A DNA stretch of 64,000 nt from Bryobacterales bacterium (lineage in GTDB: Bacteria; Acidobacteriota; Terriglobia; Bryobacterales; Bryobacteraceae): the NCBI GenBank assembly GCA_016713735.1, contig JADJOP010000005.1, forward strand, positions 292,710 through 356,709. Reading direction: 5' to 3'. Positions 35,955-47,612 of the stretch are shown here, piece after piece; position 1 is the stretch's first letter, and the number at the start of each line of letters is the position of its first letter. A program made the position numbers and the translations under genes. The notes beneath the pieces were generated by a model. That model searched no databases. It saw nothing but the letters and a program-made list of their open reading frames with translations, and was not told the DNA's origin.

Positions 35955-36441
35955 TTAGCGCCCGCGCGGCTCCTCCACCGTCACCTGCACTGCCTGCTCC
36001 TCTGACGAACCCCGGTCCCACACATACACCTCCGCCTCCAGCGCATCCTTCTTTGCCCAGATCCGCCACCCCCCCCTCGCGCCGCGCCGGCTCCACCGTC
36101 CACCCTGCCTGCTCAAACCCCCGCTCGTGATACGCCAACGCCTCCTGTGCCCGCGCATGCGCCCAGTAGTCCAGCTTCCAATACGTCTTCTTCTCCCGTG
36201 GCAACACCCGCGTCGCCACCACCTGCCGGTTCGGCAACAGCGGCACACTCGACGGAAACCCCACCGGCACCGGCCCATCCCCATACGGATACGACTGCTC
36301 CACATCGCCCGCCCGCTCGCCCGCCTCGGCCAGCCGCAGCGCCATGTTCCCATCCCGCCCGCGATACCAGTCCACGCCCCGCTTCAGCGCCCAACTCGTC
36401 CCCAAACACACACCCCACCGAATCAATTGCCGCCGGATCAT
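35955..36441 (-). CDS. Small hypothetical protein with N-terminal anchor (one frameshift)
   Basis: From ATG 36441 (IRRQLIRWGVCLGTSWALKRG) the frame runs through VEQSYPYGDGPVPVGFPSS, RVLPREKKTYWKLDYWAHARAQEALAYHERGF and GWTVEPARREGG. There an eight-base C run (36069-36076) throws it out of frame. One base fewer restores WRIWAKKDALEAEVYVWDRG and an ending SSEEQAVQVTVEEPRGR with a stop at 35955, 161 residues in all. I do not recognise the family. The amphipathic N terminus could be a membrane anchor or signal. The gene stands alone, opposite to its neighbours. Confidence 0.55.
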
Positions 36442-36606
36442 GTCCCCACAATAAAGGAACCCCCGCTCCGCTTCACTCGGCGAAACACCTGAGGGCATCG
36501 CATCGCATCCACTCGCGCATGGGTCGCGGCAATCCGGCGGAGCCGGTCACGCCAGTGTCGCGGAAGCCCGCCGGAGGCGGCCTGCTACTCTGTAATTTTG
36601 CACCCC

Positions 36607-37833
36607 ATGCACACCGCCTCCCGCCGCACCGTCCTCACCCGCCGTGTCGACCAGGTCGCCTCCCTCGACGAGCTCTTCCGCCACTGCCTGCCCGCCTTCG
36701 GCGGCGCCTTCCTTCGCCGCATCTACACCATCCTCGACGCCGCCATCGGCCACGGCTGCCCCCTCACCCTCGCCATCGCCGGACCCGTCACCGTCAGCGG
36801 CCAGCACCAAACCTGGCTCATCCCCCTCCTCGAAGCCGGCTACGTCGCCTACCTCTCCACCACCGACGCCGTCTGCTACCACGACGGCCACCGCTCCCTC
36901 ACCGGCCGCCGCAACCCCGTCCACGAAGTCCCCATCTTCGGCGACGACGCCGCCCTCCGCGACGAACACACCATCCGCGTCACCGACATGGCCTTCGACG
37001 AAGATGTCCTCCTCGATCAGGACCGCTTCCTCTCCGCCCTCCTCCAACTCCCCGAATTCCAGCGCAAGATGTCCGGCCCCGAGTTCCGCCACCTCCTCGG
37101 CGCGCGCTACGCCGCCCAGGAAGCCCGCACCGGCGTCGAACCCGGCCTCCTCTCCACCTGCCACCGCCTCGCCATCCCCGTCTTCGTCGGCGCCCCCGGC
37201 GACGGCAGCGTCTTCCTCAACTCCATGAAGCTCTGGGCCATGCGCGAAGCGGGCCTCCTCCCCTCTTACAACTTCGACCTCGACCTCCACCTCGAAGTCT
37301 TCGAATCCTGCGCCTACCACCACTGGGGGCTCTTCGAAAGCCCTGCCCGCGCGCTGGCCACGCTCATCCTCGGCGGCGGCGTCCCCAAGAACTTCAACCT
37401 CCAGCCCGAACCCGCCCTCGGCCAGATCCTCGGCCTCCCCAACGTCCGCGGCTACAACTTCGACATCCAGATCGTCTCCTCGCCCGTCACCGACGGCTCC
37501 CTCAGCTCCTGCTTCCCCGCCGAAGCCGTCACCTGGGGCAAGGTCGATAAGGACACCTACCTGGAAGCCACCGAAAGCATGCAGGCCGACTACTCCACCC
37601 TCATGCCCTTCATCGTGAAAGCCCTGCTCGACAACCGCGCCCGCTACGAGGCCCGCGCCGCCGAAATCGGAGAAGAAGCTCTCTTTGCCGAGGAGCCCAA
37701 GGCCCGAGGCTACCTCCGCCCCCGCGCAGGCTACCGCCTCTACGACGAACGCGACCGCCTGCTGGCCACCCTCAAGGAATCGCTCCGCGCCAACGGCGAC
37801 TGGCTCCGCGAAACCCTCAGCTACCCGCTCTAG
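36607..37833 (+). CDS. Deoxyhypusine synthase-like protein
   Basis: The 408-residue protein matches the DHS fold: DELFRHCLPAFGGAFLRRIYTILDAAI, LTLAIAGPVTVSGQHQTWLIPLLEAGYVAYLSTTDAVCYHDGHR, GAPGDGSVFLNSMKLWA, ATLILGGGVPKNFNLQPE (with the Lys that forms the imine in DHS) and SPVTDGSLSSCFPAEAVTWGKVD. Bacterial members work on spermidine or related amines, for instance to make homospermidine or to modify a protein; bacteria lack the eukaryotic target eIF5A, so the role here is unknown. An in-frame TTG exists at 36598; the ATG at 36607 is preferred. It is not clustered with polyamine genes. Confidence 0.85.
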   Translation: MHTASRRTVLTRRVDQVASLDELFRHCLPAFGGAFLRRIYTILDAAIGHGCPLTLAIAGPVTVSGQHQTWLIPLLEAGYVAYLSTTDAVCYHDGHRSLTGRRNPVHEVPIFGDDAALRDEHTIRVTDMAFDEDVLLDQDRFLSALLQLPEFQRKMSGPEFRHLLGARYAAQEARTGVEPGLLSTCHRLAIPVFVGAPGDGSVFLNSMKLWAMREAGLLPSYNFDLDLHLEVFESCAYHHWGLFESPARALATLILGGGVPKNFNLQPEPALGQILGLPNVRGYNFDIQIVSSPVTDGSLSSCFPAEAVTWGKVDKDTYLEATESMQADYSTLMPFIVKALLDNRARYEARAAEIGEEALFAEEPKARGYLRPRAGYRLYDERDRLLATLKESLRANGDWLRETLSYPL

Positions 37834-37839
37834 CGGCTG

Positions 37840-39939
37840 CTAATTGCTCGGTGTAGCCGCCACACCCGGCGCCGTCACCTTAAACAGAAAACTCTGCTCC
37901 GCCCCGCGCGCCGACACCTTGCTCGATCCATCCGTCACCGGCAGATCCGACGAATTGCTCAACCCCGTGATGAACAGCCCGCCATCGGGCGCCACCGCCA
38001 CGCCATAGCCCACGTCAATCGAACCGCCGCCCACCGGCCGCGACACCACCAGCGCCGCGCCCTCGGCCCGCGCCGGATCGATCACCGTCACAAACGCGTC
38101 CACCGCCTGCCCGCGGCCCGTCGCCGTCGAGTCCACCAGCGGAAAGTCCGTCGACAGCGTGTAGCCCGTCAGCGCCACGCGCCCGCCCGGAACCAGCGCC
38201 ATGCCATACGCAATGTCCGTCCCCGTCCCGCCCAGATACGTCGAATAGGTGATCTGCTCACCCAGCGGCTTGCTCAGGTCAAACCGCATCAGGAACACAT
38301 CGGCCTCGCCCGCGGGCGACGCACGGTGCGCTGTCGCCGTCACGGGGAAATCGGTCGACGTCGTATAGCCCGTCAGCCACACGCCGCCCTCGGCGTCCAC
38401 CTTCAGATCCTGCGGCGCGTCCAAACCGCTGCCGCCCGCCAGCCGCCCATACCGCAGCACATCCAAACCCGTCCGCGTCGTGTCCAACTGCAGCAGGAAC
38501 GCATCGATCGCATACTGCGCCTTCTCGCCCTGGTCCACCGTGATCGGAAAGTCCGTCGACGCCGTGTAGCCGCTCACCAGCAGCGTCTGGTCCGGCGCAA
38601 TCGCCATGCCCGTAATCACGTCCGTCGAGTTGCCGCCGAGAAACGTCGCATACTGCAAAGCATCCGACGTGAACAGGTTTACCTTGATCAGCCAGCCTTC
38701 CCAACCGCCGCGCACCGAACCCTGCAGATTACTCGGCGACTCCGCCGTGATCCCCGGCAGAGCCTCCGACGTCGTGTAGCCGCCCACATAGATGTTGCCC
38801 GCCTCATCCACCGCCAGCGCGCTCGCCACGTCCTTCCCAATCCCGCCGTAGGTCTGGCTGAACCAAACCTGCTCGCCGTTGGGGTCCTCCGGCCGCAGCA
38901 CCACCACGAACGCATCCACATTCGACGTGATCAGCGTCGTGTCATCGGTCGTCGTGACCTTCGGCAGCGCATTGCCCGCGCCCGGAAAATCAAAGGAATC
39001 GGTCGTCCCCGCCAGGTAGAGGAACCCATCGCGCCCCAACACCATCTTCGTCACGTCATCGTTGCCCGTGCCGCCGAAGAACGTGTAGTAGGCCAGCTTC
39101 ATCGTCCCGTCAGCCTGCGGCTCAAACTTCGCTAAAAACGCATCGCGCTGCCCGTTGGGAAGGTCCTGCACCGGCGTCAGCGGCGGCGTCACCGCCACCG
39201 TCGTATTCGCATAGCCGGACACCCAAACGTGCCCCCGCGCATCCACCGCCGTCGAAGTCGCTCCGTCCAGCACATCGCCGCCAAAGTAGCCGCCAAACAC
39301 CACCGGGTCCACCACCAGTTCCTCACCACGGTCATACCGGCCCACTTCCAGCCGCGCCTCGCCGCCCTTCAACGCATACCGAACATCCACCGCGCGCCGC
39401 ACACCGGCAATCATCTGATACGCCACCGGACGCTTCACGCGAATCTCGCCTTCGCTCATCCGCGCCACCAGTTCGCCATCCACCAGCCGCAGCCCGCGCA
39501 CGCCGTCCACCTTCAGGCGAACCTGCTTCGCATCCGCTCCCGGCGCCACCACAAAATCGAATTCAAACCGCCCGTCCTGCCAGTAGTAGACAGCATCCAC
39601 GCCGTCGTACACACCCGCCGCCCGCACCTTCGCATAGTGCGGCACATCCGATTTCCACTGCTCCCGCGCGCCCACGAAATACTGCGACTTCGAACCCAGC
39701 GCGCCCACGCCCTCAGCCGCCGCGCCCCGCGAACCCGCCCACTGCAGGCCCAACGTCTCGCCGCCCTTGCGGTAACGCACGCCGTCGCGCATCACCTCCA
39801 CGGTCGCCTCGGCCGTCCGCGCCACAAACAACGAATCGCCCGCAAACTGCCCCCGGTTGGGTTCAAACCACCGCGCCGGCGCGCCCCACATCCACAACGG
39901 CATCACTCCGGCGATCACGCTCAAACGCAACAATTGCAT
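37840..39939 (-). CDS. DUF7948/SBBP-repeat beta-propeller protein, exported
   Basis: The 699-residue protein has a signal peptide (LLRLSVIAGVMPLWMWGA) and an N-terminal domain WFEPNRGQFAGDSLFVARTAEATVEVMRDGVRY typical of DUF7948. From residue 230 on it has repeated blades of the form GHVWVSGYANT..., FLYLAGTTDSFDFP, NIYVGGYTTS, LLVSGYTASTDFPIT, VWLTGYTTSTDFPVT, VALTGYTLSTDFPLV and LFITGLSNSSDLPVT. These are SBBP (seven-bladed propeller) repeats, each with the TGYT-STDFP core. Such large exported propellers are abundant in Bryobacterales; their ligand is unknown. Confidence 0.85.
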   Translation of the reverse strand: MQLLRLSVIAGVMPLWMWGAPARWFEPNRGQFAGDSLFVARTAEATVEVMRDGVRYRKGGETLGLQWAGSRGAAAEGVGALGSKSQYFVGAREQWKSDVPHYAKVRAAGVYDGVDAVYYWQDGRFEFDFVVAPGADAKQVRLKVDGVRGLRLVDGELVARMSEGEIRVKRPVAYQMIAGVRRAVDVRYALKGGEARLEVGRYDRGEELVVDPVVFGGYFGGDVLDGATSTAVDARGHVWVSGYANTTVAVTPPLTPVQDLPNGQRDAFLAKFEPQADGTMKLAYYTFFGGTGNDDVTKMVLGRDGFLYLAGTTDSFDFPGAGNALPKVTTTDDTTLITSNVDAFVVVLRPEDPNGEQVWFSQTYGGIGKDVASALAVDEAGNIYVGGYTTSEALPGITAESPSNLQGSVRGGWEGWLIKVNLFTSDALQYATFLGGNSTDVITGMAIAPDQTLLVSGYTASTDFPITVDQGEKAQYAIDAFLLQLDTTRTGLDVLRYGRLAGGSGLDAPQDLKVDAEGGVWLTGYTTSTDFPVTATAHRASPAGEADVFLMRFDLSKPLGEQITYSTYLGGTGTDIAYGMALVPGGRVALTGYTLSTDFPLVDSTATGRGQAVDAFVTVIDPARAEGAALVVSRPVGGGSIDVGYGVAVAPDGGLFITGLSNSSDLPVTDGSSKVSARGAEQSFLFKVTAPGVAATPSN

Positions 39940-40067
39940 GGAAAACCAAACTCCCTGATCTGCGAACGTAAGATGGTCAGACGGCGCGCCTGGCTCTCGG
40001 GTTTCTTTCCCCTGCCTGGGCGTTCCTTCTATTCTAACGCCTCACAATCTAAACTGGTTATTTCCCC

Positions 40068-40877
40068 ATGTACCAGCCCGCCCTCGACGCCATCCGCCAG
40101 CGCACCCCGCTCACCCCGCAAATCGCCCTCGTCCTCGGCTCCGGCCTCGGCGCCTTCGCCAATGAGGTCGAAAATGCCGTCACCATCCCCTACTCCGACA
40201 TCCCCGGCTGGCCCGTCTCCACCGCCATCGGCCACGCCGGCCAACTCGTCGTCGGCACTGTCGCCGGCACGCCCATCGCCGTCATGAGCGGCCGCGTCCA
40301 CCTCTACGAAGGCTACTCCGCCCAACAGGTCGTCTTCGGCACCCGCGTCCTCGGCAAACTCGGCGTCAAAACCCTCATCCTCACCAACGCCGCCGGCGGC
40401 CTCCACCCCGACTACGGCCAGGGCTCCCTCGTCCTCATCAACGACCACATCAACCTCATGGCCGAAAACCCCTGCCTCGGCCCCAACGACGACTCCCTCG
40501 GCCCCCGCTTCTTCGACATGACCGACGCCTACTCCGCCGACCTCCGCGCCCGCGTCCTGGCCAAAGCCGCCGCCCTCAACATCCCCCTCCACCAGGGCGT
40601 CTATCTCGCCCTCAAAGGCCCCAACTTCGAAACTCCCGCCGAAATCCGCGCCTTCGCCCGCCTCGGCGCCGACCTCGTCGGCATGTCCACCGTCCCTGAA
40701 GTCCTCGCCGCCAACCACATGGGCCTCCGCTGCCTCGCCATCTCCTGCGTCACCAACCTCGCCGCCGGCATCTCCACCGAAAAGCTCTCCCACGAAGAGG
40801 TCCTCGAAACCGGCCGCCGCGTCCGCGACACCTTCGTCCGCCTCCTCAAAGCCATCATCCCCGAGGTCGCCGCATGA
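40068..40877 (+). CDS. Purine nucleoside phosphorylase, trimeric type
   Basis: The 269-residue protein carries ALVLGSGLGAFANE (phosphate-binding GSGLG), GHAGQLVVGTVAGTPIAVMSGRVHLYEGYS (with the family's GRxHxYEGY), TLILTNAAGGLHPDYGQG, NDHINLM, GVYLALKGPNFETPAEI, ADLVGMSTVPEVLAANHMGL and CVTNLAAGI, all in the right order for the trimeric PNP/MTAP family. It cleaves inosine or guanosine with phosphate. Its stop overlaps the cdd start by four bases. Confidence 0.94.
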   Translation: MYQPALDAIRQRTPLTPQIALVLGSGLGAFANEVENAVTIPYSDIPGWPVSTAIGHAGQLVVGTVAGTPIAVMSGRVHLYEGYSAQQVVFGTRVLGKLGVKTLILTNAAGGLHPDYGQGSLVLINDHINLMAENPCLGPNDDSLGPRFFDMTDAYSADLRARVLAKAAALNIPLHQGVYLALKGPNFETPAEIRAFARLGADLVGMSTVPEVLAANHMGLRCLAISCVTNLAAGISTEKLSHEEVLETGRRVRDTFVRLLKAIIPEVAA

Positions 40878-41275
40878 ACTCGCCCACACACGCCGACCTC
40901 ATCGCCGCCGCCCTCGAAGCTCGCCAGCGCGCCCACGCCCCCTACTCCAAATTCCTCGTCGGCGCTGCCCTTGAAGACGAACACGGCCGCATCCACACCG
41001 GCTGCAACATCGAAAGCGCCTCCTACGGCCTCACCATCTGCGCCGAACGCACCGCCCTCTTCAAAGCCATCAGCATGGGCGTCCGCAACTTCCGCCGCAT
41101 CGCCGTCGCCGCCGACTCGCCCCAACTCACGCCCCCCTGCGGCGCCTGCCGCCAGGTCCTCCGCGACCACTGCCGCGAACTCGAAGTCATCCTCTGCAAC
41201 CCGCGCGGCGAATCCAAAGTCTTCCAACTCTCCGAACTCTTCCCCTACCCCTTCCATGACGACTTCCTTGCATAA
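40874..41275 (+). CDS. cdd: Cytidine deaminase
   Basis: The 133-residue protein has the cytidine deaminase zinc site: NIESASYGLTICAERTALF (CAE) and PPCGACRQVL (PCxxC), with SKFLVGAALEDEHGRIHTGCN at the N terminus. It converts cytidine to uridine. Length and motif spacing are typical of the homotetrameric class. The end overlaps the amidohydrolase start by 20 bp. Confidence 0.94.
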   Translation: MNSPTHADLIAAALEARQRAHAPYSKFLVGAALEDEHGRIHTGCNIESASYGLTICAERTALFKAISMGVRNFRRIAVAADSPQLTPPCGACRQVLRDHCRELEVILCNPRGESKVFQLSELFPYPFHDDFLA

Positions 41276-42674
41276 TCTCATCCTCCGCGCCGCGCTCGCG
41301 CTATCCGCCGCCCTCGCCCTCTCCGCCGCCGAACCCGCTGATTGGCTCCTCTCCGCCCGCTGGGTCCTTCCCATGGACCCCTCCCGCGCCATCCTCGAAA
41401 ACGCCGCTGTCGCCATCAAGGGCGATGCCATTCTCGCCGTCGGCCCCCGCGCCGAACTCCTCAAGCGCTTCACCCCCAAGCAAACCCTCCACCGCCCCGA
41501 CGCCATCCTCCTCCCCGGCCTCATCAACACCCACACCCACGCCCCCATGTCCCTCTTCCGGGGCATCGCCGACGACCTCCGCCTCCAGGAGTGGCTCGAG
41601 AAATTCATCTTCCCCGCCGAAGCCCGCAACGTTACGCCCGACTTCGTCCGCGCCGGCACGCAACTCGCCGCCCTCGAAATGATCCTCGGCGGCACCACCA
41701 CCTTCACCGACATGTATTACTTCGAAGAGGTGATCGCCGAAGCCACCAAAGCCGCCGGCCTGCGCGGCGTCCTCGGCCAAACCATCATCGGCTTCCCCGT
41801 CCCCGACGCCAAAACCCCCGCCGACGGACTCACCCGCACCGAGGCCTTCTTCAAACGCTTCGCCAACGACCCCCTCATCGTCCCCGCCGTCGCTCCCCAC
41901 GCCCTCTACACCAATTCAGATGAAACGCTCCGCAATTGCCGCGCCCTCGCCAACCGCTACAACGCCCCCCTCGTCATCCATCTCTCCGAAACCAAGCGCG
42001 AAAACGACGACATCCACGCCCAGCGCGCCAAGTCGCCCACCGCCGTCCTGGAAGAACTCGGCGTCCTCACCGGCCGCACCGTCGCCGCCCACGGCGTCTG
42101 GCTCGACGACGCCGACCTCGCCATCCTCAAGCGCCGCGGCACCGGCATCGCTCACTGCCCGTCATCCAACATGAAGCTCGCCTCCGGCGTCGCCCCCATC
42201 ATGAAGATGCTCGCCCTCGGCATCCCCGTCGGCCTCGGCCCCGACGGCCCCGCCGGCTCCAACAACGACTTCTCGATGTTTGAAGAGATGGACCTCGCCG
42301 CCAAACTCGCCAAGGTCTTCACCGGCGACCCCCAAGCCCTCTCCGCCCAAAAGGCCCTCGAAATGGCCACCATCGACGGCGCCCGCGCCCTCGGCATGGA
42401 CAAGCTCATCGGCTCCCTCGAGCCCGGCAAACGCGCCGACCTCATCTTCGTCCGCGCCAACGCCCCCCACGCCGTCCCGCTTTACAACGCTTACTCGCAA
42501 CTCGCCTACGCGCTCAAAACCACCGACGTCTCCGACGTCATGGTCAACGGCCGCTGGCTCCTCCGCGCCCGCATCCCCCAAACCCTCAACCAGGCAGCAG
42601 TCCTCGCCGCCGCCCGCGCCTACCAGCGCCGCATCCTCGAATCGCTCAAAACGCCCCCTACCCCAGCCCGCTAG
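41256..42674 (+). CDS. Exported amidohydrolase, MTA/SAH deaminase-like
   Basis: ATG 41256 begins a signal-like leader (HNLILRAALALSAALALSAA). The 472-residue protein shows the metal-dependent amidohydrolase pattern: PGLINTHTHAPMSLFRG (HxH), VIHLSETKREND, TVAAHGVWLDDADLA, GIAHCPSSNMKLASGV and the Asp of LGPDGPAGSNND, ending with SLEPGKRADLIF. Closest by pattern are 5'-methylthioadenosine/S-adenosylhomocysteine deaminases. An exported form would be unusual for that reaction, so the substrate remains open. Position after pnp and cdd supports purine or nucleoside catabolism. Confidence 0.85.
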   Translation: MTTSLHNLILRAALALSAALALSAAEPADWLLSARWVLPMDPSRAILENAAVAIKGDAILAVGPRAELLKRFTPKQTLHRPDAILLPGLINTHTHAPMSLFRGIADDLRLQEWLEKFIFPAEARNVTPDFVRAGTQLAALEMILGGTTTFTDMYYFEEVIAEATKAAGLRGVLGQTIIGFPVPDAKTPADGLTRTEAFFKRFANDPLIVPAVAPHALYTNSDETLRNCRALANRYNAPLVIHLSETKRENDDIHAQRAKSPTAVLEELGVLTGRTVAAHGVWLDDADLAILKRRGTGIAHCPSSNMKLASGVAPIMKMLALGIPVGLGPDGPAGSNNDFSMFEEMDLAAKLAKVFTGDPQALSAQKALEMATIDGARALGMDKLIGSLEPGKRADLIFVRANAPHAVPLYNAYSQLAYALKTTDVSDVMVNGRWLLRARIPQTLNQAAVLAAARAYQRRILESLKTPPTPAR

Positions 42675-42698
42675 CCGCATCACGATACAATCTCCCCC

Positions 42699-44381
<1,683 letters not shown>

Positions 44382-44654
44382 TCCAACGTCGCCAACACCT
44401 CCGATTTCCACAACGGCAACCCACTCTAAGTAAGTCCAGCAGGACAACTGATATCAGGGGAATACCGTAGAAAGCGCTACTTCGCCCTCATCCACACCAC
44501 CTGAAGGCAGCCCTCGTGCCTGCCGGAAAGACCACCACTTGCCTTGCGGTTCCAAGAAATGTGACGAATTCGTTATAAGTAACCAGGATTACATAGGGAA
44601 ATCCCTCAAAATAAACCCTTGTATTCCGCATCTCCCCATGCTATTCATGCTGTC

Positions 44655-46687
44655 ATGAGGATTCATAGTCTTCTTCCATTCTTATTCCTCAACGCAGGCT
44701 GTGCGCTGTATGCGCAGACTGCAAACCCAGAACTCACGATTAACCCGGGTTCGGCCTGGCTGTCGGCGAATCCGACGACAGTGGTGTTCACTGCCGACAT
44801 CGTTTCGCCGCAAAATCCCCTCGGGGTGACACTCTACCTTGTGGATGACTCCGACGCGGTTCTCTCCACCCAAGGCGAACTCCGTGACGACGGCATCTCG
44901 CCCGATCAGGTGGCGGGCGACAAGAAATTCGCATACGAAATGGAGCTTCCGATCGACAAGATAGGGCTGTTTTGGTTTATCGTTCGGGCGGAGTTCCCCA
45001 GCCCAATAGGTGTTCGACAATCGGTGTCGAAGGCGTTTGCAGTGAAGTCAGAAACCCCGACCAATGCCGAGAGGGATCTTTGGGCCACTCCAACGGAGGA
45101 TGGAACCTGGGTGCATTTCATAACTGAAGAAGCAGGCATAAGAAAAGTAAAGCTGTTTAGAGCGAATTCTTCGGGAGGCCCGTGGATGCTGATTGCCGAC
45201 GTCGACTATCCGGGAGGGAACGGCGTGGAGAAAGGGGAGATCTTCGCCCCGGATACCGGGGTGGCAGCTAGTAGCTTCTATTACAAGATGGATCAGTACG
45301 ACGCGAACGCCGTGCTCAAGTACACTTCTCGCCTCTGTTCGTGCCCCAGCTACGGGCGTCGGACCGTGTGCTCGTTTTATCCGGTTCACCGCCGCGATCC
45401 GCGGTGCACGTTGCAGACCATGGGGCGGCTAAAAAAAAACCGATGAGCCAACGCAAAAGTCAGCGCTAAGCGCGGAGCCTTGGAATTGGGCGTTCGTGAG
45501 CGACGAGGACTTCAACTGCGCCGGATGCATGAGCTTGTTACAGATTCGGGAACTCTTTTCCTTCCATGGGAGCTTTCTTTCCGGAGTAATTCCGGATGTA
45601 GACGGGCAGCCCATCGATCCCGCACAGCTAGTGTATGATGCATCACAGACATACGGAATCAATCCTCAAATATTGATTGCGAGGATGCAAACGGAACAGT
45701 CAGCCGTCACAATGCGTCCGAGGCCGAAAATAGAATCGTTGATGCGATTGACTGGTTGCCTAACGCCGGCCGTCATGCGAGTCCAAATCGCCTGTGCCGC
45801 ACTCAAGCTGCGCGAGTACTTCGATGCGCAGTTGCCGCCCAACGGCCACACCGTCAGTGGTTGGCGCGTTGGGGAGCCGCGTCAGACAGGGAATACAAAT
45901 CCAAATAATATAGACCCGCCGGAGGGCCTTTGGGTCACACCGGCAACTATGGCGGTGGCTGCGCTGTACACCTTCACCCCGTACCGCGGTCGAGGATGGA
46001 ATGGCTCTTCGGAGGCTGGTGGCAACCAACTCCTGGTTCGGATGATTCGGAAGAAACTCAAACTTCACGCCCTCATGCCGTACTTCACCGGCCATGAACT
46101 ATACGACGAACAGGGAAACGTGACTTTCAGGTTCTTGACGCCCAATCCCAGAGACTGGTGAATATACATTCACGTGGAGCTATGATCTTCCATATGTTTA
46201 CGACACATGGACTTGGTTCGATGGTTTGATAACAGGCATCGTCGGCTACCTCCCCGGACAGTCTACGTATTCTGCCCAGGTGAAGTGGGACCTCTTGTCC
46301 TATGACTACTGCAAGCGTGATACAGACCCCGGATATCCACTGGACTACAATTTCTACAACGGTGATTGTTTCGTGGCCGCCATCGCCGATCAACCCTACG
46401 ATGAATTGAGGTGGTCGTGGCCTGCCAACGAAATTACCTTTTACCCCTATTCTGCCAACATCACGGCTCACCCCGGCTTTGTGTCACTCGAAGGTCGTGT
46501 AGACAAACCGCCCAATGAAGGTCCGTACCAGGGGCGTCAGTTTGACTCTCGAAGCTCCATCGTTCAGCGGTCGGTCCCTGGAAGCCCCGCAGAAGGCCGA
46601 ATCCTCAGCGTGGTTCAGGACTCCGAGTACAGGCCTGAACTGCCGACCTTCCCGTCGTGGGGCACGGTAACCATCAAGGTCAAATAG
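44655..46687 (+). CDS. Secreted protein with lysozyme-like region, several frameshifts
   Basis: Three open frames (ending 45446, 46161, 46687) are parts of one gene. From ATG 44655: signal peptide (HSLLPFLFLNAGCALYAQ), an Ig-like beta segment (TTVVFTADIVSPQNPLGVTLYLVDD) and a region that shifts frame near 45325, at the A9 run 45431-45439 and near 46131. Three one-base corrections give 677 residues. The middle part (LVYDASQTYGINPQILIARMQTEQSAVTM, REYFDAQL) resembles lysozyme-like wall-hydrolase domains of actinobacterial type, with Glu in QTEQS as the candidate catalytic residue. The C-terminal part is beta-rich. Codon use and GC are clearly lower than in neighbours, which suggests recent acquisition. 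Whether it is a pseudogene or mis-sequenced cannot be told. Confidence 0.55.
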
Positions 46688-46739
46688 CGCGAGCATGGAG
46701 TGGAAGGCGCGGCACGTGCTGGCTGCGCCTTCCACGGCC

Positions 46740-47180
46740 CTACTCCAGCTCCGGCCACCCCTTCACATCCGGCTCCACCCACTCATACCGCGCCTCTACG
46801 CTCGTCAACAAATCAAACCCGTAATACTCCTTCCACAACTCCGCCTTCCCCCCAAACTCCGCCGCCATCGCCCGCACCCGCGTCAGCACATCCCCCTTCG
46901 CTGACTCCAGCGCCTTGGCCAGCACATGCACCCAAAACACCGTCAGCGTCTCGTGATACCCGCTCGTCGCCGTATTCTGCCCGCCCTGCGCCAGGTTGTA
47001 CCGCTGAATCCCCGCCCGGATCGTCGGCATCGCCTCAAACCGGGTCAGGTGCATCAGATACCACGACGCCATAATCACATGGTCGCGGTGCTTCCACTGC
47101 GCCACCGGGTAAGTCCCCGCCTCAAACTCCCCGATAAACCGCTCCAAATTCGCCTGCGATTCCAGTGCATCATAACTCAT
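46740..47180 (-). CDS. Conserved small protein, unknown function
   Basis: The 146-residue protein starts at ATG 47180, overlapping the argR stop by four bases. It is helical, with FEAGTYPVAQWKHRDHVIMASWYL and GYHETLTVFWVHVLA, His-rich segments that recur in an uncharacterised bacterial family. The WxHxxH pattern could bind a metal. A longer frame to 47288 only crosses argR. It may be co-transcribed with the arginine genes, but no role in arginine synthesis is known. Confidence 0.65.
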   Translation of the reverse strand: MSYDALESQANLERFIGEFEAGTYPVAQWKHRDHVIMASWYLMHLTRFEAMPTIRAGIQRYNLAQGGQNTATSGYHETLTVFWVHVLAKALESAKGDVLTRVRAMAAEFGGKAELWKEYYGFDLLTSVEARYEWVEPDVKGWPELE

Positions 47181-47608
47181 CGTAAGTACTCCATCAGCCT
47201 GCCGCGTAATCTCACCGCCGTCTCGTTGTCCGGCGCCACCACCAGAATCGTGTCGTCGCCCGCAATCGTCCCCACCACCTCGCTCCAATCGGCCCGGTCC
47301 AGCGCCACCGCCAGCGCATTCGCATTCCCCGGCGACGTCTTCAACACCATCAAATTCTGCGCCACCCGCACATCCTGCAAAAACTCCGCCGCCACCGTCG
47401 CGAAATCCGGACCTCGCGCCGCCGCGCCCAACTGCCTATACCCATCCGCCGTCTTCGCGATCCCCAACTCCTGAATATCGCGCGACAGCGTCGCCTGCGT
47501 CGTCTGAATGCCCAACTCCGCCAGCCCCCGCGCCAGCTCCTCCTGCGTATGCACGCGCCCCCGCTGGATCAGCTTCACAATCTGCCCGTGGCGGAAGGCT
47601 TTCGTCAT
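47177..47608 (-). CDS. argR: Arginine repressor
   Basis: The 143-residue protein has a winged HTH N terminus (RHGQIVKLIQRGRVHTQEELARGLAELGIQTTQATLSRDIQELGIAKT, with the SRDI recognition motif) and a C-terminal oligomerisation and arginine-binding domain (NLMVLKTSPGNANALAVALDRADWSEVVGTIAGDDTILVVA). The TIAGDDTI motif carries the two Asp residues that bind arginine. It is encoded five bases after argH, so the operon feeds back on itself, probably through the ARG boxes near 51300. Confidence 0.95.
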   Translation of the reverse strand: MTKAFRHGQIVKLIQRGRVHTQEELARGLAELGIQTTQATLSRDIQELGIAKTADGYRQLGAAARGPDFATVAAEFLQDVRVAQNLMVLKTSPGNANALAVALDRADWSEVVGTIAGDDTILVVAPDNETAVRLRGRLMEYLR

Positions 47609-47612
47609 CGTT

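Noticed and set aside
38279..39135. Repeated units in the SBBP gene as a DNA repeat array or CRISPR
   Set aside because: The repetition is at protein level (propeller blades with TGYT-STDFP); unit spacing and DNA identity do not fit direct repeats with spacers.
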